Source: Chara braunii (Eukaryota; Streptophyta; Charophyceae; Charales; Characeae). Taken from it: DNA of 64,000 bases. The notes beneath the pieces were generated by a model. The model did not search any database and had not been told where the DNA came from. It was given only the letters and a program-made list of their open reading frames with translations. The stretch spans positions 120,492 through 184,491 of the forward strand of contig BFEA01000103.1 in the NCBI GenBank assembly GCA_003427395.1, given 5' to 3'. A program made the translations under genes and the position numbers. This document shows, piece by piece, positions 46,713-55,899 of the stretch. Every line of letters begins with the position of its first letter. Positions within the stretch are counted from its first letter, which is position 1.

Positions 46713-47430
46713 GTTAGCGCCCGAGAGGGTGGGCATCGAGGACACGGATCCCATTTCTGTCCCGGAGGTTAGAAGGTGGTCATCTCATCTCAGTTTTCAG
46801 CGTGCTGTTCTCCTTTTCCATTTCTCATAGTAATGTACTATCCATGCATACATCCGACTTAGCGTCTAGTACTCGAGTTGAGGCTTGCGACCCCAAGCAT
46901 CACTAGCCCACCCGACCGTTCAACCATAGCAAAAGACAGGGGCGTCCCCTCTTGTTTTCACTCGTTCTGATGACTCAGACCTTGGCTATTCTCAGACTCA
47001 TTCATGACTTAGTTGGATTAGGCTCCTAGGGAAAGAGTGTTCTTCACGCCCCTTGACCCATAGGTTCCCTAACCTCTCTTGTACTCGACCAACATTCAAT
47101 GCCATGATTCGCTCATCAATCTGTACTCAAGGTTTCTCTTCTCAAAGCACAATCCTCGTCCAAAATTCACAATACACCATTCCCAACGAGTCTCATCCCC
47201 TGCCCCATGTCATTGTCTCGTGTACCCACTTTCGAAGGTAGCTCATCCAGAAAGTAGCCTCAAAATGCTATCTTCTAATAGAATCTAACTTATCGTGACA
47301 CAATCTTAGCTGGCCTCCTCGTCACCCATTCCTAGCAAGCTTACTCATACTATACACACTTTCGTTGCTCCCATGTCTTGCAAAAGAAAGAAAAACTGGA
47401 ATCTTGTTCAATGCTTAATCGACATCTAGT

Positions 47431-47985
47431 TCATATTGTTGCCTTGTGCCTCAGCTTGCCCGGTCCCTTGTCCACCCTGTTCCTTGGCGGGTTTTCTAAC
47501 CCCAGGCCGTAGGTCTCAATTTCTCTCCTTTTTCTTGCAATCTCCTGTAATTCCGTCTCACTGAAAAAGTCCAACGGCGTGGCTTCCACCCCTGCCTTTG
47601 CCAGTTCTCGAGTCTTGATGATCCACTCGTGCCTGATCACATTGGTCCATTGCTGGAACCAATGACTAGGCGTTGGCCCAAACTCATCCTCCCATCTGAA
47701 GGCCTCATCGAGCGGCTGGTGTATTGGAGACCGCCTCTCTTCCCTAGGTCTCGAGATCTCATCCCTTTCATCCCCGCTGCTGATTTCTATAATCTCGTGT
47801 ACATCCTCCTCCTCGTCTTCCTTGTCTTCCGTCTGTATGGGGCTATACCCTCCCGTTAGGTTCTTTGGATCGTAGGTATAAGGAATCTTTGTCCTTGTCT
47901 CATACCCCTCACAACTGCCGTGGCTGCTTCGTCCTTCAAGCGGGCTTTCTCTTCTCTCCTCCCCATCCTCACGCTCGTCGTACAT
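47431..47985 (-). CDS. Acidic C-terminal pol-region ORF
   Basis: A 184-codon ORF with no interruption. Features are an acidic low-complexity run (EDKEDEEEDVHEIIEISSGD), then WEDEFGPTPSHWFQQWTNVI with IIKTRELAKAGVEATPLDFF, and a basic end. It follows the deletion scar of pol and its 5' part overlaps the out-of-frame tail of the RT fragment. It could be the natural C-terminus of this element's polyprotein or a separate small protein. The EIIEISSGDE stretch resembles a SUMO-interacting-type hydrophobic/acidic motif, which I note only as a resemblance. Confidence 0.55.
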   Translation of the reverse strand: MYDEREDGEERRESPLEGRSSHGSCEGYETRTKIPYTYDPKNLTGGYSPIQTEDKEDEEEDVHEIIEISSGDERDEISRPREERRSPIHQPLDEAFRWEDEFGPTPSHWFQQWTNVIRHEWIIKTRELAKAGVEATPLDFFSETELQEIARKRREIETYGLGLENPPRNRVDKGPGKLRHKATI

Positions 47986-48527
47986 TTCCTGTCCCGGACA
48001 TCCAGTGGAAGTTGGTCGTACCCTGAGTACAGGTCGATCAAGGAGTAAATGCTCCGGCCGGCGTGTGATTCTGCTAATAAATCAGCCTGAGGCAGCAAGC
48101 CAGCATCCCCGATGGTTACCGCATTCAACTTTTGCAGATCCTGAATCCATCTCAGTGTTTTGTTGGGCTTCCGAAAGACGAACCACCAGTTCGCGTACGG
48201 CGACGCCGTAGGTTCTGCGATGAAGGAGTCCATCTTTGCTCGAAGAAGGTATGTCACTCCCCCTGCTATCCCAAATTCGTAGGACGATTGCTTGTCATTC
48301 CAACACTCATGTTCTACCGTGTGGATTTTGATTGGAGGAATCAGTTTCGCGTCCAGCGGCCCCTTTTGGTGATCGCTAAAGGCAAATGTCAGATGAAACT
48401 CTTGGCAGGTCCTTTTGATCAGGCGGTTTTTTTCTTCCGTTAGGAACCCGTCTACCCCTATCTTCATAGTATGAGCTACCTCATCTGGTATCCAATGCCC
48501 TTCCGTCGCTCTTCTCTCTTGGATCAC
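47986..48527 (-). pseudogene. pol: Reverse transcriptase fragment (Ty3/gypsy type), truncated after motif A
   Basis: The frame from 48,527 contains the pre-RT and finger region: IPPIKIHTVEHECW, a segment ending FIAEPTASPYANWWFVFRK, then TLRWIQDLQKLNAVTIGDAG and SIYSLIDLYSGYDQ (motif A, with the first catalytic Asp). After DVRDRK (about 47,990) the RT homology stops and the sequence joins an acidic reading frame. Motif B, the YxDD box, RNase H and integrase are all missing. A deletion of several kilobases is the simplest explanation. The SPYANWWFV and LIDLYSGYDQ motifs place it in Metaviridae-type RTs. Confidence 0.88.
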
Positions 48528-48651
48528 TCGAAGAACTTCCTCTTCCTTCTCTATAGCCTCCTCCTTTGATGTCTCTAGCAGGATCGAGACCGGTCTTGCT
48601 TTCTTTCCTACTGGCTTGTACTTTCGAACACTTCCTTCTGGGATCTTTCTC

Positions 48652-48903
48652 CTAAAAAATGAACAGTCGGGATCGCCCTTGTTGCCTCTGCAATTCTTGG
48701 TTGAATACTAATTTCCCATTCAGGCAATATCCCTTTTGCACCTCTCCTTCGAATTTGGCCAGGGCCGCCGAGTCCACTCCTACGTTGTGGTATCTGAGGG
48801 CCTTGATGAGCTGTGACAAATTGGGGATCTCGAGTGCGACTTCTGGCACGTCCATGCGTACTTTTTTCCGTCTGGGCAGGCTGACACCGAGTTCAACTTC
48901 TGA
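48652..48903 (-). pseudogene. pol linker between protease and RT
   Basis: In the same phase after the TAG at 48,904, it encodes SEVELGVSLPRRKK and, from 48,855, MDVPEVALEIPNLSQLIKAL...KGYCLNGKLVFNQE, then a TAG at 48,652-48,654. A frameshift separates it from the RT piece. It has no known domain. Confidence 0.6.
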
Positions 48904-50175
48904 CTATTTTTCTGCTACCATAGCCCCTAAGACTTCGTCCTCCTGCCTCCTCTTCTTCTGGGGCAGACCCATCTTGATCCATTCCTTCTTGTTGAATGCT
49001 TCCTCAATCATAATTTCTACCCTTTCTCTCATGCCCTCCATCCGCGCAAAAGTCTTTTTCCGTGCGCTATCCTCGAACGACGGCGACCACGTTGCCAACT
49101 TCCCCTTTGGAGGGTCTCCTCCCATCCCAAGGAGTCGGAGGAGCTCACCCCGGTCGGTGACTGGCTCCTCTATATCTACCATGTACGTGCCATCATGCAA
49201 GTGCATGCCTATCATCTCTACGTTTGCGCACCATGGCCTCCCGAGGATAATGCCGTGATCCATTTCCTCCATTACGGTCATTCGCTGAAACGACCAGATT
49301 GACTCCCTGATTCCCGCCTTGACTGCACATTTCGTGACATACCCTGCGAAGGAAATATCCCCACCGGCTCCCCGGATGCTCCCCGTTACTTCCTTATTTA
49401 CCGTACAACCTGTGCTTGTTGCGAAATCTCTCCTTATGAGAAAGATTTTTGCTCCCCCGTCTACTAATGCGTCGGTATGATGAGTTCCGATCTGAATCTT
49501 CAATTTTCCTACGGGTAGCGCATGAAAATTGAGCTTTGTCCTAAGAGGTGCCCTCATGACTTCGTCACCTTCTCGGTCTGGCAGGCTCAAACGGATGTCT
49601 GCAAAGGCTTTCTCAAGATCCTCTAAATCCCCGCGACTCCTCTGAAGGTTAGCGACCTCTTGCGGCGCTTCCTCCTCCCTTTCTTCTTCCGGTGCTTCGA
49701 GGTTTTCGTCTATCTCTACTCGTCCCTGAGTCAACAGTTGTTTAAGCCCTTTGAGCAACCTAGGGCTAGCCTGGAGCATGGTCTGAAACGAAACCGACAC
49801 CATGGTTCCTAGTAACTTGCTAAGGGTGTTGTCGATCTCGGGCAAGGTTAAGATCGGAATCTGATACCTAAACTTCTTTTTGGCGGCGGTAAATTTGTCC
49901 GTGGGTTCCTCTTCCCTAGGCTTCCCATAGATTTTCTCTGGTTCCCCGGCCTCAGGTTCTGCCTGGGGTACGAAACTCCCAACAACCTCCTCCATCACGG
50001 TGTCACGGATAATCCTTTTCTCGGCCGTCCCTAGCCGAGTAGTCGCGCTCACCCTATCACGTTCGTCGTTTTCCAAAATGAAGCTGACCTGCGGCCCACG
50101 ACCCCACAGATGTTCCCAGATGATATCGACCACCGGCTCAGCTTCTACGACTGCTATCTCTAGCCCATTGAGCAT
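48904..50175 (-). CDS. pol: pol N-terminal part with retropepsin-like protease (altered active site)
   Basis: A 423-codon frame in the same phase as gag, separated from it only by the TGA at 50,185-50,187 and three codons. It has an acidic spacer, then a protease domain from about residue 223. KLKIQIGTHHTDALVDGGA carries the active-site position and IILGRPW (309-315) is the usual C-terminal protease motif. The catalytic D-[ST]-G is D239-G240-G241 (codons GAC GGG GGA), so the Ser/Thr is lost. Because that Ser/Thr helps position the catalytic Asp pair, activity is doubtful. The frame ends at a TAG (48,904-48,906), beyond which the same phase continues. Confidence 0.82.
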   Translation of the reverse strand: MLNGLEIAVVEAEPVVDIIWEHLWGRGPQVSFILENDERDRVSATTRLGTAEKRIIRDTVMEEVVGSFVPQAEPEAGEPEKIYGKPREEEPTDKFTAAKKKFRYQIPILTLPEIDNTLSKLLGTMVSVSFQTMLQASPRLLKGLKQLLTQGRVEIDENLEAPEEEREEEAPQEVANLQRSRGDLEDLEKAFADIRLSLPDREGDEVMRAPLRTKLNFHALPVGKLKIQIGTHHTDALVDGGAKIFLIRRDFATSTGCTVNKEVTGSIRGAGGDISFAGYVTKCAVKAGIRESIWSFQRMTVMEEMDHGIILGRPWCANVEMIGMHLHDGTYMVDIEEPVTDRGELLRLLGMGGDPPKGKLATWSPSFEDSARKKTFARMEGMRERVEIMIEEAFNKKEWIKMGLPQKKRRQEDEVLGAMVAEK

Positions 50176-50184
50176 GATAACGGC

Positions 50185-51916
50185 TCACCGCATTCCCCCT
50201 GGCGAGTTCCAATTCACCCGTTCTCCCTGTGGTCCGAATATCTCCCCCTTTAAGGACCTGGTACATCTCCTTTTTAATATATCATGGTTGAGTTTTGGAC
50301 ATGCGCGCACATAATGTCCCATCGCGGTGCAGTACTTGCACTGCTCGTTAGCCGGATCTCTCCGTCCAAATCCCCGATTGGTTACACCCGGCGGAACTAC
50401 GGCTTCCTGGGGAGGGAGGGGGGGTCGGGATACTTGCGCCTGCATAACCAATAGCGCGTTCTCCATCCTTTCAATCTTGTTGTCGACTCCGTGCACCCAT
50501 TCATGTAGACTTTCGATCCCCTTCTTTACCTTGTCGCCTGTTCTCCCGGTCAGGTCTATGACCTCCCCTTCCTTAAGCAAGGCCAATGTCTCGGTCACTA
50601 CTATCTTCTCGGCCAGATACGTTACTGTGCTAAAATTAACATCCCTGGTATTTACGAACTTACTCGTCTGCTGGTAGGCCGACATAATCTTGTCTTTGTC
50701 GAACTCGGAGAACTGCCTAAGGAAGTATTTGCTCATTATTCGGTCCGTTACTCTCGGGATCCTTAGTGATACCAGAGTAAACTCCGATAAGAAGTCATTG
50801 TACGTTGAGAAGTTCTTCCTCTGGACTGTCGCTAAGTCGGCCTCCGTAGCCATCTTCTCTGCTGCTAGGTACTTTCTCATCATCACATCCCAGGTTTCCT
50901 TCCAGGATCGGTTTGCGGCTACGATGGTCATTATGTCCCGTCACAGGCTCAAAGACACATGCTGCCCCATGTGGTCCATGTTTTGTTTTTCGGTCCATTT
51001 CAACAGCGCGGACAGATTCTCGTGATCTATGAGAAATCTCGTGATGTTCGCCCCATCAAACGTCGATTTTTTCGTAGCGTCCGCTAGGTAGCCTTGATTT
51101 TTGTTTAGTGCTCTTGCAAGGGACGATACTATCTTCCTAAGGCCACCTTCGGAGCTACTGGCCTCGCCTGCCATACTGGTATCCGGCCCTTCCTTGTCGG
51201 CCTTCTGACCCTCCCTGGTCTTCGCAGTTCCTTCTGGGTCGAACCATCCCAATACCCTTTCCCTAAGGCTCCAGAGTCCCTCACACCCTCGCGTGACTGC
51301 TGGTGTGGTCGGCAGGCGGCTAGCCCTACTATCTATGGCTGGCGGGTTTGTAGCTTTCTCCGCTTCCATCCCCGGGGAGTTCTTTCTCTTTCCTTCTTTT
51401 GCTCGAAGTTCCCCCTCGGCCACTACCCTTATCCCCTTGCCCAATTCCGCCTCGGTCGGTCCTCCGTTCGTCTCGCGGTTCTTCCTGCAGTGGGCCTTCT
51501 TCGTTCCCAGTCATCATTTCCTCAATCAGTCTTGCCTTGTATTTCGCGGTCTTTTTCTTTATCTCTGCTTATCTGCGCCTCGCATCCGTGACCCTTACTT
51601 TCTTTGACACAACTCCCTCTGAATTTCGGGGGCTTGTCATATCCTTATTTCTGCCTTCCTTGGTCCCCTGAGTCCCTTGCCTGCTTCCCCCGGCTTTCCC
51701 CGAGCTTTCCCATGCGGAGATTTCCTTCCGGTTCCCTTTGGTACCATCCGGATTTATCGATTCTCTGTCTTTTTGCCCCTCTTCGCTTTGTACGGCACTG
51801 CCTCCTAAGCCCGGTCCTCCTTCGCTCTTACGGTTATCTGTCTCATCCTCTGTCGCCATTTTGCCTAGCTTTGCATAAACCAAAGGATTTCCTACGACAC
51901 ACGCAATGTGAGGCAT
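50185..51916 (-). pseudogene. gag: gag of the LTR element
   Basis: The minus-strand N-terminal segment (51,916-51,569) includes MATEDETDNRKSEGGPG, a hydrophilic start typical of plant gag, followed by a frame break. The main frame (51,444-50,185) is interrupted by one in-frame TGA at 50,941-50,943. It encodes a spacer, a capsid-like helical region (RSWKETWDVMMRKYLAAE, NFSTYNDFLSEFTLVSLR, MSKYFLRQFSEFDKD), a coiled segment (WVHGVDNKIERMENALLVM), and a nucleocapsid zinc knuckle C-x2-C-x4-H-x4-C at 50,340-50,299 (CKYCTAMGHYVRAC). It ends at a TGA (50,185-50,187), with pol continuing in the same frame. The product would form the retrotransposon particle. Confidence 0.88.
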
Positions 51917-52331
51917 TTAGGTTCCCTAGGTTCCGGCTTCGTTGGCTTATCTATATTCGGGAAATAGCCTTCTCCCTATTTCCGTTTCCTGACTGCTTCC
52001 CTAGGAAGGAGCCACGACTGGTCCTTCTGCCCTGCCGAGCTAAGGGCGTGGCTTCGTTTCCTTTATCACAGGCTCGTTTAGAGCGCCCTTGTCATGCCGG
52101 CCGGCGCGTAGGGGTCCGGGTCGGGCACCTTGCTAGGAAAAGTTTCCTGAGCAGTATTCCCTTTTTTCGACCGTCAGGGTCATGTTAATCATTAGGAGTC
52201 TATCCTACCCCCGCTTTTATTGTCTAGTGGGTTCTGATTATCCGGGTCCGAGGCCCTTTCTTATTTTCATCGGCGAACTTCTGTACGTACCTGACTATAC
52301 TCGATTTGCCCTATTGGCCCGCCTGCGGGTG
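51917..52331 (-). other. Spacer between module 4 and gag
   Basis: About 400 bp with no conserved coding. It may hold the gag leader or a splice site, which I cannot decide by eye. Confidence 0.4.
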
Positions 52332-53035
52332 CTAGTCCCGTTCTCGCCCCCGTGGCCCTTCCAATTCGGTAGGCTCTTCGAATAGTTGCGCCACCCCCGC
52401 TAGATAACTTTTCCCTATCTCGATTTTCCTTTGGATTATGCGTTCGCATCCCGCCCAGTCTAGCCATGGTGCCCTAAACATCAGGATGTGGATGACTTCC
52501 AGTAACTTGTGGGCCCTGTTTCCCCAAAACGGCCCATGCTCCACAGCGACATTGTAGAACATCCCAATGGTCGGAGGGGAGAAGTGGTCTACCCAGACTA
52601 TCGCCGAGTCTGCCAGTTCCTGCGTCCTCGCGAGGCTCCCGAAGACGAGGTCTATCATAAAACGGGGAACTCGGTACCTCAGCGGTGTGGTTGGTGCCCT
52701 GAATTCCCTCCAACCTCCCATTTCCACCCGGGTAAGTAATTCCACGTTTCTTCTACCCCAGACTGATTGTCCTATCTGTGTCAACACCCGGACCGCCCTC
52801 CGAAAGATGGGAGCCAGCTCGTGGCCTTGCGCTATTCCTATCCCTAGCAAGTGTCACCCAGCCTCGGGTAGGTACAGGATCCCGGTTACCTCTAAACTGG
52901 AGAATAGATCATCCCCTGGTCTCCGGTTGATTCTCATCCCCGTCCACCGACATTCTACCAACATGAAGGCGATGTCTCTCCCCAAGGTTACGGCCCGCCA
53001 TTCTACGTCGAATCCCCGATAGTTGGAACTCGATG
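52332..53035 (-). pseudogene. Upstream-of-gag module 4 (unknown protein)
   Basis: Part A (about 53,030-52,855, translated by eye) contains GFDVEWRAVTLGRDIAFMLV, then ECRWTGMRINRRPGD and EVTGILYLPEAG, ending in a stop. Part B (52,850-52,332) contains VPRFMIDLVFGSLARTQELA, MFYNVAVEHGPFWGNRAHKL, LEVIHILMFRAPWLDWAG and SYLAGVAQLFEEPTELEG. It lies just upstream of gag. A short ~25-bp repeat (GTTCCATTCGCACACGGG type, 53,085-53,160) separates it from module 3. Confidence 0.65.
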
Positions 53036-53288
53036 AGAGGGATACTTCTCATCGCTTGCCGTTATTCCAGGGCGGTCCGTGGTACCGGGGCTGACGTTCC
53101 ATTCGCACACGGGGCTGGCGTTCCATTCGCGCACGGGCTGGCGTTCCATTCCCACACGTCTTGCTGTCATTGTTGCCTTGGCGATTCCCTGCATAGTCCA
53201 CATAGAAAGGGTTACAGCCAATCCTCAACAAACGTCCACCTACTGCCTCCTTACCCTTCATGTTTTCATTCTTCTTTTCTGGTCCCTG

Positions 53289-54128
53289 CTATCCCTCCAT
53301 ATCCCTAGAAGCAGCAACCCCCTCCGGTTGTTCGTACAGCCGGTAAAGGTCATCTATGTAGGTCGCGCCCCGACCTACTTCCCGCCGGATGACTCTCCAC
53401 ATAGCCTCATCATTTATTTGCGGAACTCCAGGCTTAGTTTTTACCGCCGCTCGTAGTATACAAAGCACGTCGTGTCCCTGTTCGTCTTCAAAAGGCCCCA
53501 TCTCTAGGAAGACCCGGTAATATTCCCGAAACATTAATGCTTCGTCAAAATCTAGCCTAGTTATAGCAGCTACCGCCTGCTCCACTCGCTCTACGCCCCC
53601 CATTCGTCTTAGTAGAAAGGGTGGCAGACTCATTCGTACGACCTCATTTGGCAACTCAAAGACCCCTGCTGCGGCGACGTTTACCTCAGCCGTCACGTCA
53701 TCTCGTTCCGGGTCGGCGAACTTTAACCCCTCCCGCCAGGTTATTTGTCATGCTCCTTCGAACATTTGCACGGGGTCGTCCCCGGAAGACAAGGCAATCC
53801 CAAAGGTCCGCCATCCTTCTTCCGACAGGTGTAGGGATCCCGTCACATGCACACGCCATGGGAGGTCCAAATTTATGCCCCCGAACTCTCCTCGCGCACG
53901 CCATTCCAGCTCTACTACTAGGTATACCGTGTCTTCCATCAATTCTACCCCCACCCAGTCCATTACCGGGTTACTCACCACGTTTCTTGCCGGCAGGCTG
54001 ATTTCGACCCTGCCCCCTGATGCTCTTGGTGGTAGGATCCCGCGAGGCCTATCCTCCCATAATGTCATTCGCCAGGCCATCTCGCAATATCTCCTTCCCT
54101 GCTTCCTTAGTCTGAATGCTGCACCCAC
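53289..54128 (-). pseudogene. Upstream-of-gag module 3 (unknown protein)
   Basis: Part A (54,128-53,748) contains RMTLWEDRPRG, VMDWVGVELMEDTVYLVVEL, then HVTGSLHLSEEGWRTFG. Part B (53,696-53,289) contains LPPFLLRRMGGVERVEQAV, REYYRVFLEMGPF, DVLCILRAAVKTK and TYIDDLYRLYEQPEG. A frame break separates A from B. Part A looks beta-rich with alternating hydrophobics. Part B looks helical. No transmembrane or signal sequence seen. Confidence 0.7.
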
Positions 54129-54379
54129 CGAGATTCCACGCCTTTCGTGTTTTAGTCTTTCAATATCCTCTTCCTATCGTACACTGGTTCTTGCCGCTAT
54201 CCCTGCCCCATACACGTACAAGTCTTCTTCCCCTTTTTGGCGTTGCTACCTCCCCTTGCGTCGACCCTCTTGCATTCCCTGCTAACTAATGTACACGCCC
54301 TCCTTTCTTACGCTACATCCTGATTCGCTTGCACCCTCCATATTCCGACCTCCCTGCGGTGTTCGATTTTTGGGTCCCT

Positions 54380-55140
54380 CTAATCGAACCATAGTACCTC
54401 AAACAGAGTAAAGACATCGTGCACGTAGGATGGCGCGGTCGCCGCCTCCCGGCTAACTATGGCGTCCTAAGCTTCCGCGTCTACCTCTAGGCGGTCGTAC
54501 TTACCTATCCTCAAGACGGTGATGACCTCACTGGCTTTATGGCCGTAGAAGGGTCCATATTTTAAGGAAACCCTATAGAATTCCTCGGTCAGCCAGGCAC
54601 ATTCTATGTGTACTTCCCTCATGGAGCTGGCCACGTCTACTATGCGCTCGAATCCCCCAAACCAGTCGGCCGGCCACAAACTCGGGAACCCACGCTGTTG
54701 TGCGCAGGCAGGGAGGCTTGAGTTCCCTCCATCCTCCCATCACAACTCTGCTACTAACTTCGTCTCACCCTTCGTTGACGAACCTCTTGCCTTCTTTTCG
54801 GGTTCGCGCCTCTGCATCCCCCTAGAAGCCACATTGGATCCTGTCCCATTGCTAAAGTAGTGCAAAATAGGTGTCACCCATCTTCGGAAAGGGCAATCGT
54901 TCCGACCGACTCCACTTTGCCTTCTTCTATCTCGTCCCAACCTTCCTCTTCCCTTATTGGATTCCAAATCAGTTCTATCCATGCATAAGATAATTCATGG
55001 GCAACCTCAAACCCAATCCAGTTGCACGTGGTCCCCCTCCACTCGTTCTCCGTTGGTGTAGCCATTTCTATCCCTCCTCTTAGTCGCCTTGGTTCCCACC
55101 CTTTGAAGGTGTATTCCATCATCCTTTCCTCTCTAGTCAT
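54380..55140 (-). pseudogene. Upstream-of-gag module 2 (unknown protein, broken)
   Basis: Part A (55,140-54,874) reads MTREERMMEYTFKGWEPRR, then NWIGFEVAHELSYAWIELIW and VESVGTIALSEDGW. This is the best-preserved start, with an ATG that could be the real initiator of a module. Part B (about 54,690-54,390) reads GGFERIVDVASSM, then EEFYRVSLKYGPFYGHKASE, VITVLRIGKYD and SYVHDVFTLFE, with one in-frame TAG after DAEA. Part A aligns with module 3 over its whole length. No known domain recognised. Confidence 0.65.
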
Positions 55141-55194
55141 CTTTTCCCTTCCTGCACAATATCAGGCCAACCGTTTTTCCCTAAGTTAAGTTAC

Positions 55195-55895
55195 TCCCCT
55201 TAGAAGTCTCAGTCCTCTATTTCCTCATCCTCATTCTCATCGCTGAAGTCGTCCTCTTCGTTATAGAACAACTCTTTCACCCCTTTCAGAAATGTCTCCC
55301 CTATCGCCTAATTTCTATAGACTATCCCCCTATGCACGGAGCTAGAGACAAAGACACCGTCCATGCTAAGACAGTTTAGTATCCCGGCCAACTCGTTCGC
55401 CCAGTTCCCCTCAAAAGGCCCCATTTCTACCGACAACCAGAAGAAGTCTTGCCTAGCGCACTGGTATAGTCCGAGGTTTGTCATGGATTAACATATCCGT
55501 ACTAGTCTACTTCAGGTTCCGAAAACCACATCCACCAGGAAGGGAGGCAACACACATCGCATGGTTCTGACGGGTCGCCTCATGCTTCCTTTATCCCCAA
55601 GTTCCATCCGCACGTCTATCTTTTTCATTTCCATTTCCCGCCGCTGACACGCAGCCCATACAACCTCTGCTTCTGCTTTCCTAAACAGTTCGTCCGGCGC
55701 ATTCCCGAGTGCTTACTCTATGACCATAGCATTCTCCCAGTCTTGCAACAAATAGACCCACCCCCGGGCTTCCACTGTCCCTCGGAATTCCAAATCCATT
55801 AAACTTGGTGACAACCTCGTCAAGCGGACATTAGTCCATACTGTCTTTATCCAAAGAAACGCATCCTCCCTTTCCAACATTGCCGTTTGATACAC
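55195..55895 (-). pseudogene. Upstream-of-gag module 1 (unknown protein, broken)
   Basis: First of four homologous modules, read on the minus strand. Part A (55,895-55,713) contains AFLWIKTVWTN...GTVEARGWVYLLQDWEN. Part B (about 55,600-55,200, translated by eye) contains MRCVLPPFLVDVVFG, then FFWLSVEMGPFEGNWANELA and GETFLKGVKELFYNEE. Several in-frame stops occur, including one after VVFGT. The part-B hallmarks shared by all modules are a LPPFL-like start, an aromatic-rich helix ending in GPF, then small residues with G/N, and a YI/FL-x-GV-x-x-LF end. Function unknown. Confidence 0.6.
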
Positions 55896-55899
55896 TGGT

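Larger units (their letters stand above)
43797..47430 (-). other. 3' UTR of the LTR element
   Basis: About 3.6 kb without conserved protein, carrying two main tandem arrays (separate entries) and smaller ones: three ~37-bp units CTCGTTCATCACCCTCAGAG at 43,957-44,060, and four ~15-bp units TTTCTCAATCAACC at 46,370-46,420. The 122-codon ORF at 45,404-45,772 (minus) has no recognisable domain. Confidence 0.65.
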
